Source of the DNA: an uncultured Caldimonas sp.
GTDB lineage: Bacteria > Pseudomonadota > Gammaproteobacteria > Burkholderiales > Burkholderiaceae
DNA: 64,000 nucleotides
Assembly (NCBI RefSeq): GCF_946480305.1
Contig: NZ_CAMLJQ010000003.1
Span: 197,819-261,818 of the forward strand
Direction: 5' to 3'
Below, in pieces: positions 25,886 to 37,800 of this stretch. Under the pieces are notes generated by a model that saw only the letters and a program-made list of their open reading frames with translations, was not told the DNA's origin and did not search any database. Made by a program: the position numbers and the translations under genes. Position 1 is the first letter of the stretch. Every line of letters starts with the position of its first letter.

Positions 25886-28800
25886 GCGTCCTCCTGCACG
25901 ACGTCCTGCGCAACGGCCTGCAGGTGCTTGAGCAGTTCGGCGCGCTCGGCTTCGCGAGCGGCCTGGCCGTAGCGCTCGAACTGGCTGGCGAGGGCCGGCC
26001 GGCCGGCTTCGGCGGGCGACTGCTCGCCGAGCAGGCGTGCCAGGTCGATGCGGTCGGGCGCGTCGGCCGGCACGTCGAGCAGCGTGCGGGGCTGCGGTGC
26101 GCGCGGTGTCTCGGCAGGGCGGTTGAACTCGATGTCCAACTGCGAAGAGGCCCGGTTGCCCTTGTTGTCGCGCGCGATCACCTCGATCTTCAGGCGTCCG
26201 GTGAGTCCGCGCGGTGGCTCGCCGCTGATCGTTCCGCTGACCGGGTCGAACTTCAGCCAGTTGGGCAGCGGGCGACCGTCGGCCATGCGCACTTCCACTG
26301 TCACCTCGGCAGCGCGGTCGCTGTGCGTGAACGTCGACGGTGGCAGCGCAATGCTGAGCGGCTGCCCGGCCTGAGCGCGGAAGTCGCCGATGTCCGGCAT
26401 GGCTTGCAGGCCGATCCCGCTCGAGCTGCCGATGTCGATGAAGGTGCTGCGCTGCGGCGCCGGTGCGCTGCCGAGGGCACTCGTGGCGGCTGCCGGCGTT
26501 TGGGAGCCCTGGCCCAGCACGTCGGCGGCCAGCGCCGTGCCGGTCAGCGAGCCTCCCGGTGCGCCGGGCCCCGTGGGCGACAGCGTGGGCGCATCCACCG
26601 GGGTGAGCGGAGCCAGCGGGTTGAGCGTGACCGGTGGCTGCTCCGGCGGCAGTGGCGGCGGGGCTTCCACCACCGGAGGCGGCGGCGGCGCGGGAGCGGG
26701 CGGTGGCGGCGGGGGCAGTTGCTCGATCTGGTAGGACTCGCCCGTGATGCCGACCGTCAGCGTGTTGCCGGCCAGGTCGGCAATGCCGGTGCCGCTGGAG
26801 GCCAGGTTCAGCTGCAATGTGCCGTTGCCTGCCACGCCGGTCACCGTCACGGTGTAGGTGGCGCCGTCGATCTGCGAGACCGACGAGATCGTGCCGGTGG
26901 CGGAGCCGCTGGTGGCGAGCGAGAAGTCCTCGGCTCCCAGCCCCGTGACGGCCTCGGAGAACGTGACCGTGTAGTTGACGCTGCCGGCGAAGGTCGGCGA
27001 TGCGCCGGCGCGCACCACACCGGTAGCCTGCGGCGCGGTCGTGTCGACGATCAGGCCGGAGGTGCTGCCCACGCCGTTGAGCGCGACCGCGAGGTTGTTG
27101 CCGGCCGCATCGCGCACCGTGCCGCCGTTGGCCTGCAGGCTGCTGACCGCGATGCCGTCGGCATCGGTGTCGCCGGCCTGTACGGTGTACTGGAACAACA
27201 GCGCCGACGTACCGGAGCCCGAGACGTAGTCGGCATAGACCGTGGCCCCGCCGATGTCCAGCGCCAGGCGGGGCGTGCCGCCGGCAGTGTCGACGGTGAC
27301 GGCTTCGCTGGCATTGACGGTGAAGCTGAGCGTGTCGCCTGCGTTGTACCGGCCGCTGGAGGGCACGGTCACCGAGGTGATTGCGGGATCGACTGCATCG
27401 ACCAGCACGCCCGTGGTGGCGCCCACGCCGTTGAGCGTGGTGACTGCGGCGTTGCCCACGGCATCGGTCAGGCTGCCGCCGTTGGCGTCGATGCCGGCGC
27501 CGACCGAGATGCCGTTGGTGTCGAGCTGGCCGGAGGCGACGGTCAGGCGGAAGGTGAGGGCGGGCGTGCCGGAGCCGGAGAGGTAGCTGGCGTAGGCGGT
27601 GCCGCCGGTGTCGAGCGTGACGGCGATGCGCGGCGTGCCGCCGGTGGTGTCGACGGTGACGGCCTCGCTGAAGTTGACGGTGAAGTCGAGGTTGTCGCCG
27701 GCTACATACGTGTCGTCGGCCGGGACGTTGACGGAGCTGACCGTGGGAGCATCGCGGTCGACGGCATAGGCCTCGCCGGTGGCGCCCGCGCCGATGGTGT
27801 TGCCGGCCACGTCCATGATGCCGGTGCCGCTGCCGTTGAGATCCAGGCGCAGCGTGCCGGTGCCGCTGACGGCGTTGACGAGCACCGTGTAGGTCGAGGC
27901 ATCGACCTGGGTGACCGATGCGATGGTGCCGGACGCGCTGCCGGTGGTCGCCAGCGAGAAGTCGGCGGTGTCGACGCCGCTCACGTCTTCGGAGAAGGTG
28001 ACGGTGTAGCTGACCGAGCCAGCGCTGGTGGGCGTGGCGTCGATGCGCACGATGCCGCTGTTGGCCGGCGCGGTGGTGTCGACGATCACGCCGGAGGTGT
28101 CGCCCACGCTGTTGAGCGTGGCGGTGAGGTCGTTGCCGGCCGCGTCGCGCAGCGTGCCGCCGTTGGCCTGCAGGCTGCTGACCGCGATGCCGTCGGCATC
28201 GGTGTCGCCGGCTTGCACGGTGTACTGGAACACGAGTGCTGAGCTGCCGGAGCCCGAGGCGTAGCTTGCATACGCGGTGCTGCCGCCGATGTCGAGCGCC
28301 AGGCGCGGCGTGCCGCCGGCGGTGTTGACGGTGACGGCTTCGCTGGTGCTGACGGTGAAGCTCAACACCTCGCCGGCGTTGTAGTGGCTGTCGCCGGGCA
28401 CCGAGACGGCCGTGATGGTGGGCACGACCGCATCGACCAGCACGCCGGTGGTGGCGCCCACGCTGTTGAGCGTGGTGATCGCGGCGTTGCCCACGGCATC
28501 GGTCAGGCTGCCGCCGTTGGCGTCGATGCCGGTGCCGACCGAGATGCCGTTGGTGTCGAGCTGGCCGGAGGCGACGGTCAGGCGGAAGGTGAGGGCGGGC
28601 GTGCCGGAGCCGGAGAGGTAGCTGGCGTAGGCGGTGCCGCCGGTGTCGAGCGTGACGGCGATGCGCGGCGTGCCGCCGGTGGTGTCGACGGTGACGGCCT
28701 CGCTGAAGTTGACGGTGAAGTCGAGCGCGTCGCCCGCGACGTAGGTGCCGTCTGCGGGCACCGCGACCGAGGCGACGGTCGGTGCCACGCCGTCGATGAC

Positions 28801-31800
28801 CACGTCATGTTGCCCCGCGATGGACGATGCTCCGCCGACCGCGGGCAACGTGAGGACCGCGTCGTCGCTCGCTGCGCTGCGGATGGTGCCGCCGTTCAGT
28901 GCCAGGGCTCCGGTGGAGGCGTAGTCGAGATCGCCGCTCGCGTCGCCCGCCTGCACGGTGTAGCTGAACGTCAGGGTGTTGCTGCCCGACCCCGAGACGT
29001 AGCTGGCCTGCCGATCGGTGCTGCCGGTTTCGAGCAGCAGTGTCGGCGTGCCGCCGGTGGTGTCCACCGTCACCGCCATGTCGCAGCTCACGGTCACCGT
29101 GATGACGTCGCCGATCTGATAACTGCCATCCGCATTGCTGGTCTGCACGCTCGTCACCACGGGGTTGATCGGGTCGACCGTGATGGTGACCGTGTCGGTG
29201 TCGGTCTGCGTGCCGCCGCTGCCGGTGAGGCCCAGGTCGCTGGTCGTGACCTGCAGGCTGGCGGGGCCGTTGTAGCCGGCGGTCGGTGAGAAGACAAGGC
29301 CGGCAAGTGCCGCGTTGATGTCTGCCACCGTGCCGTCGAAGGTCAGCGTTGCGTCCGCCGTGCCGTCGCCGACAGAGAAGCTGAGGCCCGTCGTACCCGC
29401 GAGCGTGATGAGACCGTTGCTGCCGGTCAGCGTCACGCGCACCGTGCCACCACCGGCATCGATGTCGGCGATGGAGATCAGGTTGCCGTTGCCGCTACTG
29501 AACACCAGCGAAGCGTCCTGGTCGACCGACTGTGCCGCTGGCACGGTGTTGACGGGCGCGTCGTTGACGGCCGTCACGGCCAGCGTCACCGTGGTGGCGT
29601 CGCTCTGCGCACCGCCACTGCCGGTGTTGCCGCCGTCGTCGATGGCGACGGTGAGAACGGCGTTGCTGGTGCCGTCTCCCGGCGTCTGGTAGGTGACTTC
29701 ACTGGCTGCAATGAACGCGTTGATGTCGGCAACGGTGCCGGACAGGGTCATGCTGTTCGTGCCGGAGCCCGACACCGTGACGCCGGAGCCGCTGGTGCCG
29801 CTCAGCGTACCCGAGCCCACGCTCAACGTGGCGGTGACCGTGCTGCTGCCGGCGTCCGCATCGGCGAAGGTGATGCCCGTGACCGGCGTGCTCACGTCTT
29901 CGTCGACGGCGATGGAGACAGGTGCCGTGATGGTCGGCGCGTCGTTGACGGAGCCGATCGTCACCGTGGCGGCAATGCCGGGCGTTTGCGTGTCGGCACC
30001 GCCGTCGGCCGTGCCACCGCTGTCCCGCACGCTGGAGAGCGTGACCGTGCGGCTGGCCCCGGACGGCGCATCGCTGGTGTTGCGATAGCTGATGCCGTCG
30101 ACCACGGTTTGTGCATCGGCGGAGCTCAAACCGCCCGCCTTGGTCAACGTGACCGTGGCCGTGCTGCCCGTCACGCTGACGCTGTAGTCCACCGCGTTGC
30201 CGCCGGTCGTGGTGCCGCTCGTGCCGTTGGTGAGCACGATGTCGGAGCCGTCGATCGTGAGCAGTTCGCTGGTGCCGTCGGCCAGGTTGGCAACGGTCAA
30301 GGTCAGGCGGGTGATCGTCTGGCCAGCCTCGACGGTATCGATGCCCGTGCCGCTGAAGAGCTGGACGGCCGAGCCGTTCTCGGTGAAGGTGGGGGTACCG
30401 CCTGTGGCAGTCAACACCGGCGCATCGTTGATCGGCGTGATGGTCACGCTCGCCGTGCCAGCGCCCGTATCACCGGCATCGTCGGTCAGCGCGAGGCGCA
30501 GCGTGGCGCTGGTGCCCGGGTCTTCGCTGGTGGATCGGTAGGTGATCTGGCGGGCAATGGCCTGCACGTCGGCGCGTGTCGGTGTTTCACCGTTCGCGTT
30601 GGTGAAGGTGATGGTCAGCTGGCCGGCGGTGCCGGTATCGAAGCTCGCGATGGCCTGGCCGTTCTTCACCAGGTTGCCACCGCTGAGGCTGATGCCGTTG
30701 CCGTCGTTGAAGCCGAAGCTGTCGGTGGTGACGGCCCCGCCGTCGCGAACGACGAGCAGGGAGGCACTGTCGTAGTCGCCGCTGCCGCCGTTGAGCTGGT
30801 CGAGCTCGACGTCGCTGACCGACACGTCGGCGTCGATCGGAATCGCGCTGCCGTTCTCCGTGAAGGTGCTGCCGCCGTCGAGGCCGGTGAGTACCGGCAC
30901 CTCGTTCGATTCCTTCGCGCCGATGTCGACGGCGCTGCCGGCCACGCGGTTGGCATTGGCTGCGTCGAGTGGCAGTGCCTCGGCCGTGTCGCTGTCGCCG
31001 TCGATGTCGTGGGTGTCGGCGGGCAGATCGGCGGTGCTGCCGGCGTTGATGAGCGCACTGCCCACTTGCGGCCGGTGGGTCAGCACGTCGCCGCCGTTGT
31101 CGGCCAGGTCGCCCAGCAGCAGGTTCGTGGTGCCCTGGTTGTTCAGGCTCGCGTTGTTGGTGGTGATCGTGACGTTGCTGCCGAAGAAGCTGTTGGTGGC
31201 CGTTTCGACGGTGCCGCTTACGTCATCGGCGCTGCCACCGGTCGCCAGCGGCGAACCGCCCGTTGCGGCGGTCGCGCCCGCGCCCGAGGTGTTGCCGGCC
31301 GCCACCACGTTCACGAAGGTGTCGGTGCCGTTGGCATGGATGCCACCGCCGCTTGCGGTGGCCGCGTTGCCGACGACGGTGGTGTTGTAGAGGAACGAGG
31401 TGCCGGTGGTGATGCGGATGCCGCCGCCGGACGAAGAGCTGCCGGTGACCGCGTTGCCACTGAAGGTGCTGTTGACGATGGTCAGCCCTCCGGTGCCGCC
31501 GAACTGGAGGCCGCCGCCGTGCGCAGCCGTGCCGGTGGTGGTGTTGCCGTAGACGGTGCTGTTGATGATGCTCAGCGTTCCGCCGCCTCCAACGATGCGG
31601 ATGCCGCCGCCGAACGACGTACTGGTGTTGCCGCCGACGGTGGAGTTGATCATCGTCAGTTGTGCGCCGGAGCCATAGATGCCGCCACCGCCCAGCGCCG
31701 TTTCGGTGTTGTCGAGCACGCGCGAATCGCGCAGCGTGACCTCGCTGGCCAGGCCGATGTAAAGGCCGGCGCCGCCACCGCCGACCGTGCCGTCTCTCAG

Positions 31801-34800
31801 CACCAGGCCGGTCAACTCGATGCCCGTCAGGCTGTTGCCCACCGCCATGACGCGGCTGGCGTTGTTCGCTGAGACGGTCACGTCCGCCGTGCCGTCGTCG
31901 TCGAGGTCGCCGTCGATCTGCAGCGTCTTGGTGATGTCGAGCTGTAAACCGTTGAGGGTGATCGTTCCGCCCTGGTAGCCGCTGGTGCCGCCGTCGAGAT
32001 CGAAGGTGATGGCGTCGTCAGCGCTGGCCCAGTGCAATGCCTCGCGCAGGCTGAGGCCTCCTCCGTCGGCCTGGTCGGCCGCAAAGCTGGCACCGGTGGT
32101 CTGATCGTCGCCGGTGTCGAGGGACGACGTCACCAGCAGCGTGCTGTTGTTGACCGTCACGTCGACGGTGTCGGTGTCGCTGTTGCCGCCAGCGTCGGTG
32201 GACTGCACCGTGATGGTGTGCGTGCCCGCAGCGGCGGGGGTGTAGACCAGCCCCTCCAGGGCGGCGTTGACCTCGGCGGCCGTGCCGCTCACGGTCACGC
32301 TGCCCGTGCCGTTGTTGGTGATGACGGCTCCGCCACCGGTGGTTGCCGTCAGCGTGCCGGTACCCACGGAGACCACGGTGGTCAGCGTGCCGCCGTCGGA
32401 GACCGTCACCGCGTTGCCGTTGCCGCTGCTGAAGGTCACCGGTTCGACCGTGATGGTGGTTTGCGCGGAGGGCAGCGTGTTGACGGGCGCTTCGGTGTCG
32501 ACCGCGTAGTTGTTGGAGTCGGTGGTGCCGGTGCCGGCATTGCCCGCGGCGTCGGCGACGCCGGTGTTGTCGAGCGTGATCAGGTTGGTGGCGTCTTCGA
32601 CACTGGCGCTCGGCGTGAAGGTGGCCGTCCAGGTGATGCCGCCATCGGCGCTGCTCAGACTGCTCAAGGCACCGTTGGCGACGGTGAAGTCGCCGGTGGT
32701 CAAGCCGCTCACGGCTTCGTTGAAGGTGATCGTGACGGTGGTGGTCTCACCGGTCCCGAGGGTCGTGTCGGCCACGCTCACGGTGGCGGTGGGCCGCAGC
32801 GTGTCGAGCGCGTAGTTGTTGGAATCCGTGGTGCCGGTGCCCGCGTTGCCGGCGGCGTCGGCAATGCCGGTGTTGTCGAGCGTGATCAGGTTGCTGGCGT
32901 CCTCCACGTCGGCGTCGGGCGTGAGGGTGGCCGTCCAGGTGATGCCGCCGTCGGCGCTGCTCAGACCACTCAAGGCACCGTTGGCCACGCTGAAGTCGCC
33001 GGTGGTCAAGCCGCTCACGGCTTCGCTGAAGGTGATCGTGACGGTGGTGGTTTCGCCGGCCGCCAGTGCCGTGTCGGCCACGCTCACGGTGGCGGCGGGC
33101 CGTAGCGTGTCGAGCGCGTAGTTGTTGGAATCGGTGGTGCCAGTGCCCGCGTTGCCGGCAGCGTCGGCCACGCCGGTGTTGTCGAGCGTGATCAGGTTGC
33201 TGGCGTCCTCCACGTCGGCGTCGGGCGTGAGGGTGGCCGTCCAGGTGATGCCGCCGTCGGCGCTGCTCAGACCACTCAAGGCGCCGTTGGCCACGGTGAA
33301 GTCGCCGGTGGTCAGGCCGCTCACCGCTTCACTGAAGGTGATCGTGACGGTGGTGGTCTCGCCGGCCGCCAGTGCGGTGTCGGCCACGTTCACGGTGGCA
33401 GTGGGCAACACGGCATCGACCAGCACCGACGCGGTGCTGCCGACACTGTTGAGCGTGAGCGTGGCGTCGTTGCCGGCGCCGTCGCGCAACGTGCCGCCGT
33501 TGGCATCGATGCTCGCACCGACCGCGACGCCGTTGCTGTCGGCCGTGCCGCTGGCCACTGTGTGGCGGAAGACCAGGGCGCTGGTGCCGCTGCCGGAGAG
33601 GTAGTCCGCGTAGACGGTGCCGCCGGTGTCCAGCGTCAATGCGATGCGGGGTGTGCCGCCGCCGGTGTTCACCGTGACGGCTTCGTTGAAGTTGACGGTG
33701 AAGTCGAGGTTCTGGCCGGCGACATAGCTGCCGTTGGCCGGCACGCTGACGGACGAGACGGTCGGCGCGACCCCGTCGATGACAATGTCATGCTGACCCG
33801 CGATGGACGATGCCCCGCCGACGGCCGGCAGCGTGAGGACGGCGTCATCGTTGGCAGCACTGCGGATGGTGGCGCCGTTCAGCGCCAGCGCGCCCGTCGA
33901 GGCGTAGTCGAGATCGGCGCTGAGATCCCCTGCCTGCACGGTGTAGCTGAAGGTCAGGGCGCTGGTGCCTGAGCCCGAGACGTAAGTGGCGGCGCGATCC
34001 GTGCTGCCGGTTTCAAGCAGTAGCGTCGGTGTGCCTCCTGTCGTGTCGACGGTGACCGCCATATCGAAGGTCACGCTGACCGTGACCGTGTCGCCGACCT
34101 GGTAGCTGCCGTCCGGGTTGGTCACCTGCACGTTTGTGACCACCGGGCTGATTGGATCGACGGTGATCGCGAGCGTGTCGGTGTCGGTCTGGTTGCCGCC
34201 GGAGCCGGAGAGCCCCAGGTCGTTGGTGGAAATCTCCAGGCTCGCGGGGCCGTTGTAGCCGCCGGTCGGCGAGAAGGTCATGCCGTTCAGCGCCAGGTTG
34301 ATATCGGACAGCGCGCCCTCGAAGGTCATCGTGGCATCGACCGCGCCGTCGCCCGTGATGAAGCTCAGTCCCGTCGTGCTCCCCAGGGAAAGCAATCCGT
34401 TGGTGGCGGTGAGCGTTACCCGGACATTGCCACCGCCGGCATCCACGTCGGAGATGCTGATGAGATTGCCGTTGCCGGAGCTGAACACCAGCACGTCGTC
34501 CTGATCCACCGACTGCGCCGCGGGCAGGCTGTTCAACGGTGCGTCGTTCACCGCGGTGACCGCCAGGGTCACCGTGGTGGAATCGCTGTTGGCCCCGCCG
34601 CTGCCAGTGTTGCCGCTGTCGTTGATGTCTACGGAGAGCACCACGTTGCTGGTGCTGTTGGACGTGGTCTGGAAGCTCACCTGGCTGGCGGCGATGAAAG
34701 CGTTGATGTCCGCGATGCTGCCGGTGAGGGTCAGCGAACCGGTGCCGCTGCCGGCCACCGTCACTCCGCTGCCACTGGTCGCGGACAAACTTCCGCTGCC

Positions 34801-37800
34801 GACACTGAAGGTGGCAGTTACCGAGTTGCTGCCGGCGTCCACGTCGGCGAAGCTGACGCCGGTCACGGCGGTGCCGACATCTTCGTTGACGTTGATGGAC
34901 ACCGGTGCGGTGATGGCTGGGGCGTCGTTCACTGCTGCGACTTGCAGCGTGACGGTCTCGCTGTCGGTCTGCGCGCCGCCGCTGCCGGTATTGCCGCCGT
35001 CATCGATGCCGACGGTCAGCGTGACGTCCGGGGTCGAGTTGGCCGCGGTGGTGAAGGTCAGGTTGCTGCCGGCGATGAAGGTATTGATGTTGGCAATGCT
35101 GCCGGTCAGGGTCAGCGAGCTGCTGGTTCCGCCCACGGTCACGCCGCCTCCGCTGGTGGCTGCCAGACTGCCGCTGGGCACTGAGAGCGTCACCGTGATG
35201 CTGCTGCCGCCTGCGTCGGCGTCACTGAAGCTGATGCCTGTCAGCGCGCTGGCCGTGTCCTCGGTCACGCTGATGTTCGCCGGCACGGTGGCCACCGGCG
35301 CGTCGTTGACGGCGGCAACGCTGACCTGCTTGGTCGCGGTATTGCTGTCGGCATCACCATCGTTCACGGTGAAGCTGATGGTTCGACTGGCGGTGCTGGG
35401 CGTGTCCGAGCTGTTGCTGTAGGTGACGCTGCGCAGCGCGGCCTGCCATTGCGCAAGCGTGGCGGTGCCGCCGGCCGAGGTCAGGGTCAGCACACCCGTG
35501 GCGGCGTTGTAGCTGCCGCTGACGTTGCCCATGGTGCTGCCGTCGTTGGTGAAGGCGAGCACATCCTCGCCACTGGCGAAGTTGCCTGTGATGGCGACCA
35601 CAGCACTGGAAAATGCGCTGTCGTCCACGTCGCTCAACGTCAGGCTGCCGTCGACGACCGCAGCGCTGCCGTCTTCCGTGAACGCGCTGCTTCCACCTGA
35701 TGTCGACACCACGGGAGCGTCGTTCACCGGGGTGACGGTGACCGTGATCGTGCCCTCGGCCGGGCCGGTGTTTGCGGCATCGCGGATGCGGGTGGTGATC
35801 GTGAAGTTCTGGTCGCTGTCCGCCGAGGGGGTCAGAGCCACCGCGGCCAGCGCGGCGTTGACGTCGGTGACCGAGCCGGTGACCGTCCACACGCCGGTGC
35901 CGGCGTTGTAGGTGGAGGTGGCCGAACCGAAGGTGCCGGTAGAGAGCGAGCCGGCCGCAGGATCGGAGAGCGTGAGCGTGGCGGTGATGGTGTCGCCGGT
36001 GTCCACGTCGGTCACCACGATGTCGTCGAGCGCCACCGCGCCACCGCCCTCGGTGGCCGCCTTGCTTTGCGTGAGGTTGGTGGCGGTGGGTGCATCGTTG
36101 ACGGCGGTGACCGTGACGCTGATCGTGCCGTCGGCCGGGCCGGTGCCGGCGGCATCGCGGATGCGGGTGGTGATCGTGAAGTTCTGGTCGTTGTCGGCCG
36201 AGGGGGACAGAGCCACGGCGGCCAGCGCAGCGTTGACGTCCGTCACCGAACCGGTGACCGTCCACACGCCGGTGCCGGCGTTGTAGGTCGAGGTGGCCGA
36301 ACCGAAGGTGCCGGTGGAGAGCGACCCGGCCGCGGTATTCGAGAGTGTCAGAGTCGCCGTGATCGTGTCACCGCCATCCGCATCGGTTACCACGATGTCA
36401 TCCAGCGCCACCGCGCCGCCGGCCTCGGTGGCTGCCTTGCTCTGGGTGAGATTGGTGGCGGTGGGTACGGTGTTGGGGTTGTAGTTGGTGTCGGTTGTGC
36501 CGCCGCCCGTCGTGCGAATCTGTGAGGTCGCCGTGCCAGCGGCGCCGTTCGAACTGCCGGCATCGTTCGTCAGTCCGACGCCGCCGGCTCCCGCAGCATT
36601 GCCGGTCGCCAACGAGGCGTTGGTGCTGGCGTCTATCCGAACAGTGCCACCCGCATTCCAGATGGCCCCGACGCCAGACCCCGCATCACCCCCATTGCCA
36701 CTGATCCCCGTGCCCCCGCCACCGCCGCCGCCACCGCCAGCACCGATGTTGTTGGTGATGCTGCTGGTGAGGATGGTGAGCGTGCCCATGTTGTAGATGC
36801 CGCCTGCCGCGTTGCCGCCCCGTCCGCCGCCGTAGTTGTAGCCGCCACCACCGCCACCGCCGCCAATGCTGATCGAGCCATTGCTGGCGGTGCCGCCATT
36901 GCCGCCGTTGGTGTAGCCGTTTCCGTAGGTCGCCCCCGCACCGCCAGTCGTTGAGCCACCACGGCCCACCAGGTTGCCAAAGCCGGCACCGTCGCCGCCT
37001 GTGCCGGCGGAGGGCGAGCCTGGTGTATGCGTGGGGTTGCTGCCCCCCACGCCGCCGAACGTCGTCCCGAACCCGCCGCCGCCGCCGCCTGCGCCACCGC
37101 CGCCGCCCGCGCCGCCCCCGCCGCCCCCGCCGCCGGCCGCCTTGCCTGCGGTGATCGTGCTGTCGGTAATGGTCAGGGTGCCGGCGTTACGGATATTGGC
37201 ACCCAGGGCATCACCGCCCGCAAGTCCCACACCGTCGCCTGGCGTGTTGCCGCCTGCACCCGTCAAGAAGCCGTTGCTGATGGTCAGGTTGTCTATGACG
37301 ACTTCGGAGCCCCCACCGGAGGTGGACACATCAAGCACGCGCGCAAGGTTGTTGCCGCTCAGGGTGAAACCGCCGCCGACGATGCTCATGGTCTGGCCGT
37401 CGGTGACATTGATTGAAATGGCGTCTGCCGCAGAGGCGAAGGTGATATTGCCGGTGAAGGTGATCACGTCGTCGACGCCATCGGTGTTGCCCGTGGCAAT
37501 TGCGGCCTTGAGCCCGGCGACACTATTGACGCTCGTGGTCACGAAAAGATGATCGTAGGATGACAACGGAGGCAGGTTCAGTGCGTCTGTGCTGCTGATG
37601 TCCCCCGTGGCAACTTCAAGACCCCAGTTTCCGCCCTTGTCCGTTGCCCCGGTGTCGTCCGTCGAGGCGGCTATGTCGGCACCCGTTGCAGCAGCCAGTT
37701 GCGCCAGGAACGCCTGGCCTTCATTGCCTGCGCCCACTTTGCAGCCGTACAGCCGAATGTCGCCGTCGCGACTCAAGGCATTGCCGATCCCTTGCAGTTG

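Noticed and set aside
25852..28242. A 796-residue open frame antisense to the giant adhesin, and similar long antisense frames (for example 7494-9518, 2822-4792)
   Set aside because: They are shadows of high-GC coding sequence on the other strand: no ribosome sites, no family motifs, extreme Arg/Gly/Ala or Val/Ala bias, and complete overlap with well-supported genes.
32510..33427. Regular repeats that could suggest a CRISPR array
   Set aside because: The period is 306 bp with coding capacity throughout and no short direct repeats separated by unique spacers; they are protein repeats.
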